From positions 1-64,000 of the forward strand of contig JBGPFE010000010.1 of NCBI GenBank assembly GCA_041483135.1: a stretch of 64,000 nucleotides of DNA, given 5' to 3'. Below, in pieces: positions 25,589 through 34,203 of the stretch (positions are counted from its first letter, which is position 1; each line of letters starts with the position of its first letter). This DNA is from PALSA-1004 sp041483135 (GTDB lineage: Bacteria > Pseudomonadota > Gammaproteobacteria > Burkholderiales > SG8-41). The translations under genes and the position numbers were made by a program. The notes under the pieces are model-generated. The model was not told the origin of the DNA. It did no database searches and saw nothing but the letters and a program-made list of their open reading frames with translations.

Positions 25589-26935
25589 ATGGTGATACAA
25601 ACGACTCTTCACCGGTGGCTGGAACGGATGGTTGCCGTACGGCCCGGCGAAGTGCAGGCGCTGGCGTGGTCGTTTGCGTATTTTTTCTGTCTGCTCGCCG
25701 GCTACTACGTGCTGCGGCCGTTGCGAGACGAAATGGGAATTGCGGGCGGCGTGCGCAACCTGCAATGGCTGTTTACCGCCACTTTCGTCGTGATGCTGGC
25801 CGCGGTGCCGCTGTTCGGCGCAGTGGTGGCGCAGCTGCCGCGCCGGCGGTTCATTCCCGTCGTCTACCATTTCTTCGCCGCCAACATCGCGATCTTCTGG
25901 CTGCTGCTGACTCTTGACGTCGGCAAGGTGCACGTCGCGCGGGTGTTCTTTGTCTGGATCAGCGTGTTCAATCTGTTTGCCGTGTCGGTGTTCTGGTCGT
26001 TCATGGCCGACCTGTTTGCGAGCGAACAAGGCAAGCGCCTGTTCGGATTCATCGCCGCCGGCGGGTCCGCCGGCGCGCTGGTCGGTCCGGCGGTGACGGT
26101 GGGACTCGCAGTGCCGCTCGGTCCGGTCAACCTGCTCATCGTGGCTGCGGCATTGCTGGAGCTGGCAGTGCTATGCGCGCACCGGCTGGAGTCGGCGGCG
26201 TCACAAATCGGCAGCGTGCCGCCCCCGTCGACGGCACAGCCTGCGCCTGCCGCGCGCCCCGAGGCCGCCGCTCTCGGCGGAGGATGGCTTGCCGGGATTG
26301 CGATGGTGCTGCGATCGCCTTATCTGGCCGGCATCGCATTGTGGGTGACGTTGTTGTCGCTTGCCGGAACGTTTCTATACTTCCAGCAAGCGAACATCGT
26401 TGCCGCCGCCTCCGACGACCCGGCGGTGCGCACCCGCATCTTCGCCACGATCGACCTCGCGATCGGCATTCTCACGATGCTGGTTCAGTGCCTGGCGACG
26501 GGACGACTGATCGCCCGTTTTGGGGTCGGGCCGGCGGCCGCTTTCCTCCCCGCGGTCTTCGGCCTCGGTTTCCTCGCGCTGGCGGTGACGCCGGCGCTTC
26601 TCGTGGTCATCGCATTCCAGGCGGTGCAGCGGACCGCTAACTTCGCGATCTCGAATCCGGCGCGGGAAATATTATTTACGGTGCTGGAACGCGAGGAGAA
26701 GTACAAGGCAAAAAACGTGATCGACATCGTCGTTTTCCGCGGCGCGGACGCGGCGAGCGGCTGGCTGTTCGCAACGCTGCGCGGGGCCGGGCTTGAGCTG
26801 TCGACGATTTCCCTTGCGACGGTGCCGCTCGCGGTCGTCTGGCTCGTCCTTGCCGTCGCGCTCGGACGCGCCCAGGAGCACCGCGCCGCGCGCGCTCACA
26901 CAGATGGCGTCCTAGGCGCAGCAGACAGTAGCTGA
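25589..26935 (+). CDS. MFS-like carrier related to NTP/NDP (ATP/ADP) translocases
   Basis: 448 residues with 11-12 predicted helices. The N-terminal segment VQALAWSFAYFFCLLAGYYVLRPLRDEMG is the signature of the free-living-bacterial branch of the nucleotide exchange transporter family, and SVFNLFAVSVFWSFMADLF with GKRLFGFIAAGGSAGALVGP follows. Unlike the energy parasites, such homologs in free-living bacteria have no established substrate. A cytoplasmic linker (SVPPPSTAQPAPAARPEA) separates the two halves. The gene begins shortly after the reductase remnant. Confidence 0.85.
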   Translation: MVIQTTLHRWLERMVAVRPGEVQALAWSFAYFFCLLAGYYVLRPLRDEMGIAGGVRNLQWLFTATFVVMLAAVPLFGAVVAQLPRRRFIPVVYHFFAANIAIFWLLLTLDVGKVHVARVFFVWISVFNLFAVSVFWSFMADLFASEQGKRLFGFIAAGGSAGALVGPAVTVGLAVPLGPVNLLIVAAALLELAVLCAHRLESAASQIGSVPPPSTAQPAPAARPEAAALGGGWLAGIAMVLRSPYLAGIALWVTLLSLAGTFLYFQQANIVAAASDDPAVRTRIFATIDLAIGILTMLVQCLATGRLIARFGVGPAAAFLPAVFGLGFLALAVTPALLVVIAFQAVQRTANFAISNPAREILFTVLEREEKYKAKNVIDIVVFRGADAASGWLFATLRGAGLELSTISLATVPLAVVWLVLAVALGRAQEHRAARAHTDGVLGAADSS

Positions 26936-26983
26936 CATTGTTGAAAACCGATTAAAATCCAGCTGCCCGACCGTAATTTTTGC

Positions 26984-27910
26984 ATGAATGTTGACGCCAA
27001 AATTCCCCGCCGCGCCGCACTCAAGCTGCTCGGCGCCGGCGTGCTCCTGGCCATGACCGGCCGGCCCGCTCGCGCAGCCACACCGCTCGTTCAACGCGCG
27101 GTGCCGCGCAGCGGCGAAATGCTGCCGGTGATCGGTCTCGGCACCTACAGCGTATTCGACGTCGCGCAGCAGAGCCCGGAATTGGCCGAGCTCAAGGACG
27201 TGATGCGGGCCTTTGTCGCCGGCGGCGGCAAATTGATCGACAGCTCCCCGATGTACGGCCGCGCGGAAGCCGTCATCGGCGAGCTCGCCGCCGCGACCGG
27301 CTTGCGGGCGCAACTCTTCCTCGCCACCAAGGTGTGGACGAGCGGGCGTCAGGCCGGTGTCACCCAGATGCGCGAATCAATGCGCCTGATGGGCGCGCAG
27401 CGCATGGATCTCATGCAGGTCCACAATCTGCTCGATGTCGCGACACACACGCGGACGCTGCGCGAATGGAAGCAGGCCGGCACGCTCCGCTATCTCGGCA
27501 TCACGCACTACCACGCGGGCGCCTACCGCGAACTCGAAGTGCTGCTGAAGACGCGCGATTACGACTTCGTGCAGTTCAACTATTCGCTCGCCGAACGCGA
27601 GGCCGAAGCGCGATTGCTCGCGGCGGCGGCCGACACCGGCACCGCGGTCATCGTCAACCGGCCCTTCGCGCAGGGCAGGCTCTTTGCAAAAGTAAAAGGC
27701 CGCGAGTTGCCGGCATGGGCTGACGATTTCGATTGCGCGAGCTGGGCGCAGTTCTTCCTGAAATACATCGTCGCCCATCCGGCGGTAACCTGCGTGATTC
27801 CCGGCACCGGCAAGGTGCGCCACATGGCCGACAACCTCGCAGCCGGCGCCAGGCGGCTCCCTGACGCCAGGCAGCGCAAGCGGATGGTCGAACTGATTCA
27901 AAGCCTTTAG
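26984..27910 (+). CDS. Aldo/keto reductase with Tat-type signal
   Basis: 308 residues. The N-terminus PRRAALKLLGAGVLLAMTG carries a twin-arginine and hydrophobic stretch with cleavage near ARAA, so the enzyme is probably exported folded with its cofactor. The AKR barrel follows: VIGLGTYSVFD, KLIDSSPMYGRAEAVIGE (catalytic Asp/Tyr), FLATKVWTSGRQ (Lys) and MDLMQVHNLLD (His), ending at PAVTCVIPGTGKVRHMADNL, the NADP-binding region. The gene just after it encodes a lipoprotein on the same strand. Confidence 0.92.
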   Translation: MNVDAKIPRRAALKLLGAGVLLAMTGRPARAATPLVQRAVPRSGEMLPVIGLGTYSVFDVAQQSPELAELKDVMRAFVAGGGKLIDSSPMYGRAEAVIGELAAATGLRAQLFLATKVWTSGRQAGVTQMRESMRLMGAQRMDLMQVHNLLDVATHTRTLREWKQAGTLRYLGITHYHAGAYRELEVLLKTRDYDFVQFNYSLAEREAEARLLAAAADTGTAVIVNRPFAQGRLFAKVKGRELPAWADDFDCASWAQFFLKYIVAHPAVTCVIPGTGKVRHMADNLAAGARRLPDARQRKRMVELIQSL

Positions 27911-27916
27911 GAAGCG

Positions 27917-27940
27917 ATGAAACCGCCGATGAACGCCGAT
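27917..27940 (+). repeat. CCGATGAA-type iterated repeat, copy 1
   Basis: ATGAAACCGCCGATGAACGC followed by CGAT, a tandem of the word GCCGATGAAC. Nearly identical words occur at 40206-40232, 40284-40318 and 50281-50300, always between genes or at gene ends. Confidence 0.6.
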
Positions 27941-27975
27941 CAGGCCACCTGAACAGTAGTTGGGGAATCCGCCGC

Positions 27976-28902
27976 TTGCTCTTTCATCTTCACCCTTCAC
28001 CCTTCACCCTTCACCGGTGTATTGCATTGCTGCTGCTGGCTGTACTCATTGCCGGCTGCAGTGCGCTGCGCCTCGGCTACCGCCAGGCCGATATCATCCT
28101 GGCGTGGCGCGCCAATACTTATTTCGATCTCGATGCCCAGCAGAAGCGGGAATTCAACCTGCGGATCGACCGGCTGCTGCAATGGCACCGCTACGATCAG
28201 CTGCCCGAATACGCGGTTTTCACGACTGCTGCAATCGACAAGGCGCGGCATGGCCTGACGCGTGAAGACATCGTCTGGTTCATCGACGGCATCAATGCCC
28301 GCTATCTCGTCATCGTCGACCACGGTGCCGGTGATGCGGCCGACGTGCTGGCAACAATCGCACCCGGGCAGATCGCGGCGCTGCAAAAGCAGTTCGACAA
28401 GGACAACCGCAAGTTTGTCAGCGAGTACGAACTCGACGGCGCGCCGGAGGTGAGGAAGCGCGCGCGCCTGAAAAAGACGCTCGCCCAGATCGAGGACTGG
28501 ACCGGCAACCTGAGCCGGGAGCAGGAACAGAAAATTGCTGCTTTGCTCGACCCGGTACCGCTGATCGAACGCCTGCGCCATCAGGACCGCATCCGGCGTC
28601 AGCAGGAATTCCTCGAGCTGCTAAAACTGCGCCGGGACAAGCAGGAATTCCCGCCGAAGCTGCACGCGTGGCTGCGCGACTGGAAACACGGCCGCACGCC
28701 CGATTACGAACAGTTGTCGAGCGAAGTCTTTGAGAAACGCGTCCAGTTCTATATCGAGGTAAGCACGCTGCTGACGCCGGGCCAGCGCCAGACCGCGCTG
28801 AAGCGGCTGCAGGGATACGTCGATGATTTCAATACGCTGTCGCAGAAACGCGCCGCCGCTGGCTTCAATCCGACCGGGGCTGATAAACTCGCGCTTTTCT
28901 GA
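27976..28902 (+). CDS. DUF6279-family lipoprotein
   Basis: 308 residues from the only usable start, a TTG. A lipoprotein signal with lipobox VLIAGC lies near residues 23-28. The mature part is helical and charged: GYRQADIILAWRANTYFDLD, the typical opening of DUF6279 proteins, then LNYRID-type blocks and RRQQEFLELLKLRRDKQEFP. Residues 3-15 (FHLHPSPFTLH) are encoded by a TTCACCC-type iterated repeat, so the native start was probably replaced or extended by repeat DNA. Role unknown; an outer-membrane or periplasmic location is expected. Confidence 0.82.
   Translation: MLFHLHPSPFTLHRCIALLLLAVLIAGCSALRLGYRQADIILAWRANTYFDLDAQQKREFNLRIDRLLQWHRYDQLPEYAVFTTAAIDKARHGLTREDIVWFIDGINARYLVIVDHGAGDAADVLATIAPGQIAALQKQFDKDNRKFVSEYELDGAPEVRKRARLKKTLAQIEDWTGNLSREQEQKIAALLDPVPLIERLRHQDRIRRQQEFLELLKLRRDKQEFPPKLHAWLRDWKHGRTPDYEQLSSEVFEKRVQFYIEVSTLLTPGQRQTALKRLQGYVDDFNTLSQKRAAAGFNPTGADKLALF
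27985..28015. repeat. TTCACCC heptamer tandem repeat
   Basis: Four near-perfect copies of the heptamer CTTCACC lie head to tail. They fall inside the 5' end of the lipoprotein reading frame, where they encode part of its signal sequence n-region. Confidence 0.7.
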
Positions 28903-28915
28903 CCGGCGGCGCTTG

Positions 28916-30073
28916 ATGCCAGTCTACCCGAACAAGCTCGTTTCCAAGCTGCCGAACGTCGGCACCACGATATTCACCGTGATGTCGCGTCTCGCGCAGG
29001 AGCACAACGCGATCAATCTGTCGCAGGGCTTTCCCGATTTCGATTGCGACCCGGCGCTGCAGGCTCTGGTCACGAAATACATGAAAGCGGGCCTCAATCA
29101 GTACCCGCCGATGGCGGGCATACCGCAGTTGCGCGAGGCGATCGCCGGGAAAGTGCGCGCGCTTTACGGCACGTCCTACGACCCGGAGCACGAAATTACA
29201 GTGACCCCCGGCGCGACTTACGCGATATTCACCGCGATCGCGACCCTGGTGCGCCCAGGCGACGAGGTGATCGTGTTCGAACCGGCATACGACAGCTACG
29301 TGCCGTCGATCGAGGTGCAGGGCGGCAGGCCGGTCTACGTCGGGCTCAGGTTTCCCGACTACCACATCGACTGGGAGGATGTCCGGCGCGCGATCACGCC
29401 GAAGACGCGCGCGATCCTCATCAATACGCCGAACAACCCGACCGCGAGCGTGTTCACGGCCGCCGACATGCAGGCGCTCGTGAAGATCACGCGCGGCACG
29501 GATATCGTCATCGTCAGCGATGAAGTCTACGAGCACATCGTGTTCGACGGCGCGCGCCACGAAAGCGTCGCGCGTTTCCCCGGGCTCGCCGAGCGCAGCT
29601 TCGCCGTGTCCTCCTTCGGCAAGACTTACCACGTGACCGGCTGGAAAATGGGCTACTGCCTCGCGCCGAAAGAGCTGATGAACGAGTTCCGCAAAGTGCA
29701 CCAGTTCAACGCTTTCACCTGCAATACACCGGTGCAGTACGCGCTCGCCGAGTTCATGCAGCATAAGGCGCATTACCTCGGGCTGGCGGCGTTCTACCAG
29801 AAGAAACGCGATTACTTCCGCGACCGCCTGCGCGAATCGCGCTTCACGCTGCTGCCTTCGAGCGGCACCTTCTTTCAAAGCGTGCGCTACGACGACATTA
29901 CCGATGAGAAGGACGCCGATTTCGCGGTGCGCCTGACGAAGGAGCATGGCGTTGCGGCGATTCCGATGTCGGCGTTTTACCGCAACCCGCCGGACCACAA
30001 GGTGCTGCGCTTCTGCTTCGCGAAAAAGGAAGAGACGCTCGCCAAAGGCACCGAGATACTGCGCAGGATCTGA
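28916..30073 (+). CDS. Pyridoxal-phosphate aminotransferase (methionine/aromatic, YbdL-like)
   Basis: 385 residues of fold-type I. Starts LPNVGTTIFTVMSRLAQEHN and INLSQGFPDFDCDPALQ, a signature of the YbdL/kynurenine-aminotransferase group. Also NQYPPMAGIPQLREAIA, TVTPGATYAIFTAI, NTPNNPTASVF (PLP phosphate and Asn), SDEVYEHIVFDG (Asp/Tyr) and SSFGKTYHVTGWKMGY with the Schiff-base Lys. ATG chosen 14 nt after the lipoprotein stop; longer in-frame upstream codons overlap that gene. Likely transaminates methionine or aromatic amino acids. It converges on kdpE with 6 bp between stop codons. Confidence 0.92.
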   Translation: MPVYPNKLVSKLPNVGTTIFTVMSRLAQEHNAINLSQGFPDFDCDPALQALVTKYMKAGLNQYPPMAGIPQLREAIAGKVRALYGTSYDPEHEITVTPGATYAIFTAIATLVRPGDEVIVFEPAYDSYVPSIEVQGGRPVYVGLRFPDYHIDWEDVRRAITPKTRAILINTPNNPTASVFTAADMQALVKITRGTDIVIVSDEVYEHIVFDGARHESVARFPGLAERSFAVSSFGKTYHVTGWKMGYCLAPKELMNEFRKVHQFNAFTCNTPVQYALAEFMQHKAHYLGLAAFYQKKRDYFRDRLRESRFTLLPSSGTFFQSVRYDDITDEKDADFAVRLTKEHGVAAIPMSAFYRNPPDHKVLRFCFAKKEETLAKGTEILRRI

Positions 30074-30079
30074 AGCAGA

Positions 30080-30778
30080 TTATTCGGCCACGAGACGGTA
30101 ACCGGTTCCCGCTTCGGTAAGAAAAAGCTTCGGCCGCGCGGGATCGGCTTCAAGCTTGTGGCGCAGGCAACCCATGTAGATTCGCAGGTAGTGGCTGTTT
30201 TCGATATAGCTCGGCCCCCACACTTCGGTGAGCAGTTGCCGGTGCGTCAGCACTCTGCCCGCGTGCTTTACCAGCGTTGTCAGCAGGCGGTATTCGATGG
30301 GAGTGAGATGAACCTCCTCGCCATCGCGATAAACCCGGCGCTGGGTCAGATCGACCTTCAGGTTGGCGGACTTGAAAACATTGCTTGCATCCACTTGCCC
30401 GGGCTGCGACGCGTGCCGCAGCGCGACGCGTATGCGCGCAAGCAGCTCGCCCAGTCCGAAAGGCTTGGTCAGATAATCATCGGCTCCCGCGTCGAGCGCC
30501 GCGACTTTATCGTTTTCCATATTTCGGGCAGACAATATGATCACCGGTCGGGAAGTCCACGTGCGCAGTTCCTTGATGACATCCACGCCATCCATGTCCG
30601 GCAGGCCGAGGTCCAAGATGATGAGGTCCGGCTTGCACGTTGCCGCCAGGATCAATCCCAGCTTGCCTGTTTCCGCCTCGTGAATCTCGAACTCATGCGC
30701 CTGCAGGCCGGTTCTGAGAAAGCGGCGGATTTGCGGGTCATCTTCAATGACGACGATAACGGGGTTCGCCTTGGTCAT
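30080..30778 (-). CDS. kdpE: KDP operon response regulator KdpE
   Basis: 232 residues, OmpR/PhoB type. Receiver: VIVVIEDDPQIRRFL (acidic pocket), LIILDLGLPDMDGVD (phospho-Asp), PVIILSARNMENDKVAALDAGADDYLTKPF (Ser/Lys). The C-terminal winged helix has VHLTPIEYRLLTTLVKHAGRVLTHRQLL and YLRIYMGCLRHKLE. It activates kdpFABC when potassium is limiting. The ATG overlaps the kdpD stop as ATGA. Confidence 0.97.
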   Translation of the reverse strand: MTKANPVIVVIEDDPQIRRFLRTGLQAHEFEIHEAETGKLGLILAATCKPDLIILDLGLPDMDGVDVIKELRTWTSRPVIILSARNMENDKVAALDAGADDYLTKPFGLGELLARIRVALRHASQPGQVDASNVFKSANLKVDLTQRRVYRDGEEVHLTPIEYRLLTTLVKHAGRVLTHRQLLTEVWGPSYIENSHYLRIYMGCLRHKLEADPARPKLFLTEAGTGYRLVAE

Positions 30779-33534
30779 TGGACGTCGGCCAGCTGTTCCT
30801 CTTCGGGTGCAATTTGCGGAGGCTCCTCGGTCATCGGAATCGTGAACCGGAAAACCGCGCCCCCTTCGGGACGATTCTCGGCGCGGATTATTCCGCCATG
30901 TGCTTCGACGATCGCGCGGCAGATCGTCAGTCCCAGACCCACGCCGCTCTGCGCGCCCTCTGTCGTTCCTCGATAGAATTTTTCAAACAGCTTGTCCTCT
31001 TTTCCCTCTGGGAGCCCCGGGCCACTGTCGGCAACCCAGAACGAAACCTCATCGGCGCCCGCTTGCGCTCCGATCTCAATCGGTGTCCCGTTCGGCGTGT
31101 ACTTGACCGCGTTCTCGAGCAGGTTTTCCAGGACCTGCTCGAGCATGACCGCATCGACATGCACCAGCGGCAGCCCGGACGGCGATTTGACCGTGACGGG
31201 ATGGGCCGTCAGCCGTGCCTGCAGCCGCGTCAGGACACCGCCGACGATCTCCTCGATCGGACACCACTGGCGATTCAGCTTCACGCTGCCCGCTTCGAGC
31301 CGCGCCATGTCGAGGAGATTGTTGGCGAGCTTGGTCATGCGCCGCGCTTCTTCATAGATAGTTTTCCCCAGATCGAGCTTCGCGTCTTCGCTGAGACGCG
31401 TTTCGCCATCGATGAGGCTGCTAGACGCGCCGACAATCGAAGCGAGCGGCGTGCGAAAATCATGCGAGATCGCGCTCAACAGCGAGTTGCGCAAACTCTC
31501 TGTTTCCGCTTTTACCTTCGCCACCTGCGCCTCCCTGGTGAGCTTTACCCGCTCGATGGCCTGCACGATTTGATAAATGAAGGTATCAATCAGCCGCTGC
31601 TGCTCGGGCAGGAACACCCGCCGCAGATTTACCGGCAGCAGCGCGATCACGCCGACCATCCCGGAAGAGCCTTTCATCGGGAAATAGACGCCCTCGGTCC
31701 CGGGCAGGGTATCGGTCCCCTTGCCCGCGATCTTGCCGTGATCAAACACCCATTGCGCGACACCGAGATCGCTGCCGTGAAACGAGTATTGAACGCTTTG
31801 CGACCTCGGATGCCGGATCCGGCCCTGGAAGTCAGGCAGCAGCACCACGCTCTGGCCCTCGAACTCCTCGCCGATGTGCTTGACGGCAACCCGCGCGATT
31901 TCGTCTTCGGTCTGAGTGCTTCCTAATTCCCGCGTGAACGCGTAGAGCACTCCCGCGCGGCGTTCGCGATGCCCGGCAACTTTCGCCTGGGAACGCAGGT
32001 CGACAGTGAGCGTGCCCACCAAGAGCCCGACCACGAGCATGACCGCGAAGGTGATGAGATACTGGACGTCGGAAACCGCGAAGGAAAAGCGCGGCGGCAC
32101 GAAAAAGAAATCAAACGCCGCGACCGAAAGAATCGAAGCCAGTACGGAAGGACCCCGTCCGAACTGGGTGGCTACAAAAACCACACCGAGCAAATAGATC
32201 ATGACCAGATTCGACAGGTCGAAATGCTCGAACATGAGCGCCGCAATCGCTGTCGTGAGCACCGTGACACCTATGCCCCACATGTACCTCGGATAGCGCG
32301 TCTTCGCGCTCCTGCGCTCCTCCTCTCTTAATCCGAGGTAAGCACGACTCCGGGTCAGCAGCGAAAGCTCGGCTAGATTCCGCGCCCCGGTCTCCTTCTC
32401 GCAGGACAGCAGATAAACGTCGAAGTCATCTGCCTCGCGCACGATCATGTCGACAACGGATCCCAGCAACCAGCGCCGCCAGCCCGTTCGCGTCGGCCTG
32501 CCGAGCACGATCTTGCTGACGTTTTTTTCGTGGGCGAACTCCAGGATCGCGGTGCTCATCTCCGGCGCTGAAAGCGTGGCAGTTTCCGCGCCCAGTTCTT
32601 CCGCAAGACGCAGGTAGCCAAGGACTTCGTCCCTGACTTCGGGGGTCAGCCGTTGTAACCGCGGGGTCTCGACGTAGACGACGATCCAGTCGGCGTGCGT
32701 GGACGAAGCCAGCCGCTTGCCGGCGCGTATCAGCGGCTCCGACAACGGGCTCGGCCCGATGCACACCAGCACGCGCTCGCCGGCACGCCATACCTCGCGA
32801 ATTGCGTGATCTTCTCGGTAATCGAGCATCTGCGCATCGACGCGCTCGGCGGTCCGCCGCAACGCGAGCTCGCGCAGCGCGATGAGGTTGCCCTTGCGGA
32901 AGAAGTTTCGGATCGCGCGCTCGGCCTGCTGCGGCAGGTAAACCTTGCCTTCGCGCAGCCGCTCGAGCAGGTCGTCCGGCGGCAAATCGACCAGCTCGAC
33001 TTCGTCCGCGCGCTCGAACACCGTGTCGGGAATCGTTTCCCAGACGCGGATCTGGGTGATTCCGCCGACGATGTCGTTCAGGCTTTCGAGATGCTGAACG
33101 TTGAGCGTAGTGTAGACGTCAATGCCGCTGTCGAGCAATTCTTCGACATCGTTCCAGCGTTTTGGATGACGCGAACCTTCGGCGTTGGTATGGGCAAGCT
33201 CGTCGACCAGGACCAGCGTCGGGTGCCGCTTGAGCGCCGCGTCGAGGTCGAACTCGCGTATTTGAGTGCCGCGATACTCGACGATGCGTGGCGGCAGGAC
33301 TTCTAGACCTTCCAACATCGCGACGGTTTCGGCGCGACCGTGAGTCTCGGCCACGCCGACCACGACATCGCAGCCTTCGTTGCGCTTCTCGTGCGCCTCC
33401 GAAAGCATCGCGTAAGTCTTGCCGACGCCAGCAGAAGCGCCGAAAAATATTTTCAGCTTGCCGTGGCGCAGCTTCGCCTCCTCGCGCTGGACCTTGGCGA
33501 GCAGTGCGTCGGGATCGGGCCGCTGATCAATCAT
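30775..33534 (-). CDS. kdpD: Potassium-sensing histidine kinase KdpD
   Basis: 919 residues with the complete KdpD layout. N-terminal KdpD domain with Walker A GASAGVGKTYAML near 32 and LVLVDELAHTN. A universal-stress-protein domain at about 250-370. Four closely spaced helices around 405-510. A GAF-like domain. Dimerisation/phosphoacceptor helix LLSAISHDFRTPLASI near 685 and an ATPase domain with LENAVKYTPNGTPI, DSGPGLPEG and GVGLGLTICRAIVEAHGG. It senses K+ limitation and phosphorylates KdpE. About 40 bp follow the kdpC stop, so it is probably in the same transcript. Confidence 0.97.
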   Translation of the reverse strand: MIDQRPDPDALLAKVQREEAKLRHGKLKIFFGASAGVGKTYAMLSEAHEKRNEGCDVVVGVAETHGRAETVAMLEGLEVLPPRIVEYRGTQIREFDLDAALKRHPTLVLVDELAHTNAEGSRHPKRWNDVEELLDSGIDVYTTLNVQHLESLNDIVGGITQIRVWETIPDTVFERADEVELVDLPPDDLLERLREGKVYLPQQAERAIRNFFRKGNLIALRELALRRTAERVDAQMLDYREDHAIREVWRAGERVLVCIGPSPLSEPLIRAGKRLASSTHADWIVVYVETPRLQRLTPEVRDEVLGYLRLAEELGAETATLSAPEMSTAILEFAHEKNVSKIVLGRPTRTGWRRWLLGSVVDMIVREADDFDVYLLSCEKETGARNLAELSLLTRSRAYLGLREEERRSAKTRYPRYMWGIGVTVLTTAIAALMFEHFDLSNLVMIYLLGVVFVATQFGRGPSVLASILSVAAFDFFFVPPRFSFAVSDVQYLITFAVMLVVGLLVGTLTVDLRSQAKVAGHRERRAGVLYAFTRELGSTQTEDEIARVAVKHIGEEFEGQSVVLLPDFQGRIRHPRSQSVQYSFHGSDLGVAQWVFDHGKIAGKGTDTLPGTEGVYFPMKGSSGMVGVIALLPVNLRRVFLPEQQRLIDTFIYQIVQAIERVKLTREAQVAKVKAETESLRNSLLSAISHDFRTPLASIVGASSSLIDGETRLSEDAKLDLGKTIYEEARRMTKLANNLLDMARLEAGSVKLNRQWCPIEEIVGGVLTRLQARLTAHPVTVKSPSGLPLVHVDAVMLEQVLENLLENAVKYTPNGTPIEIGAQAGADEVSFWVADSGPGLPEGKEDKLFEKFYRGTTEGAQSGVGLGLTICRAIVEAHGGIIRAENRPEGGAVFRFTIPMTEEPPQIAPEEEQLADVQ

Positions 33535-33573
33535 GAAGGCGCTGCGCTGAATAACAGCGCGGCATGAAAAACC

Positions 33574-34146
33574 TCATCGTAACGCATCCAGCGCAAGATT
33601 GAGGGCCAGCACATTGATGCGCGGCTCGCCGAGGAATCCGAGCTGCCTGCCTTCGGTGTGCTCCGCGACCAGCGCTTTTACTTTGGCTGGATCTAGACCG
33701 CGCGCTTTCGCAATACGCGCGACCTGATATTCGGCAGCGGCCGGACTGATATGCGGATCTAGCCCGCTGCCCGAGGCCGTGACAAGATCGACCGGGACGG
33801 GTGCCGTGTTTTCGGGGTCAGCGTCACGCAACGCCTTGATGCGCCCCGCGACTGCATCGGCCAATGCCGGGTTGAGCGGCCCCTGATTCGATCCGCTCGA
33901 CGAGCTCGCATTGTTCGGAAAAGGCGAGGTCGCCGACGGACGCGACCAAAAATGCCTGGGATCGCCGAACGGCTGACCGATCAGCGCGGAACCGACGGAC
34001 TTGCCATCCTGATCGATGAGACTCCCGTTCGCCTGGGTCGGGAATATTGCCTGGGCAATGCCGGTCACGACGGCAGGATAAATTGCGCCGGTGATCGCGG
34101 TCATTACTATCAGCATGGCAAGCGCAGGTCTGAATTGGGAGAACAT
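33574..34146 (-). CDS. kdpC: Potassium-transporting ATPase subunit C, KdpC
   Basis: 190 residues. ATG with AGAGGG eight bases upstream; a GTG three codons earlier is less likely. One N-terminal transmembrane helix (PALAMLIVMTAITGAIYPAVVTG), then the family blocks NGSLI, IGQPF, RHFWSRPSA, ASSSSGSNQGPLNP and VTASGSGLDPHISPAAAEYQ. KdpC stabilises the KdpA-KdpB complex. Confidence 0.96.
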   Translation of the reverse strand: MFSQFRPALAMLIVMTAITGAIYPAVVTGIAQAIFPTQANGSLIDQDGKSVGSALIGQPFGDPRHFWSRPSATSPFPNNASSSSGSNQGPLNPALADAVAGRIKALRDADPENTAPVPVDLVTASGSGLDPHISPAAAEYQVARIAKARGLDPAKVKALVAEHTEGRQLGFLGEPRINVLALNLALDALR

Positions 34147-34203
34147 GGTCAACACCCTCTTTCTGAATAATGATTTATGCGTACCGTCTGAACAGGGCCG
34201 CTA

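Noticed and set aside
27985..28015. Short tandem repeats resembling a CRISPR array
   Set aside because: Heptamers are contiguous without spacers and lie in a gene start; there are no cas genes.
30778..31926. Long plus-strand frame opposite kdpD (382 codons)
   Set aside because: Antisense shadow of a well-conserved kinase gene.
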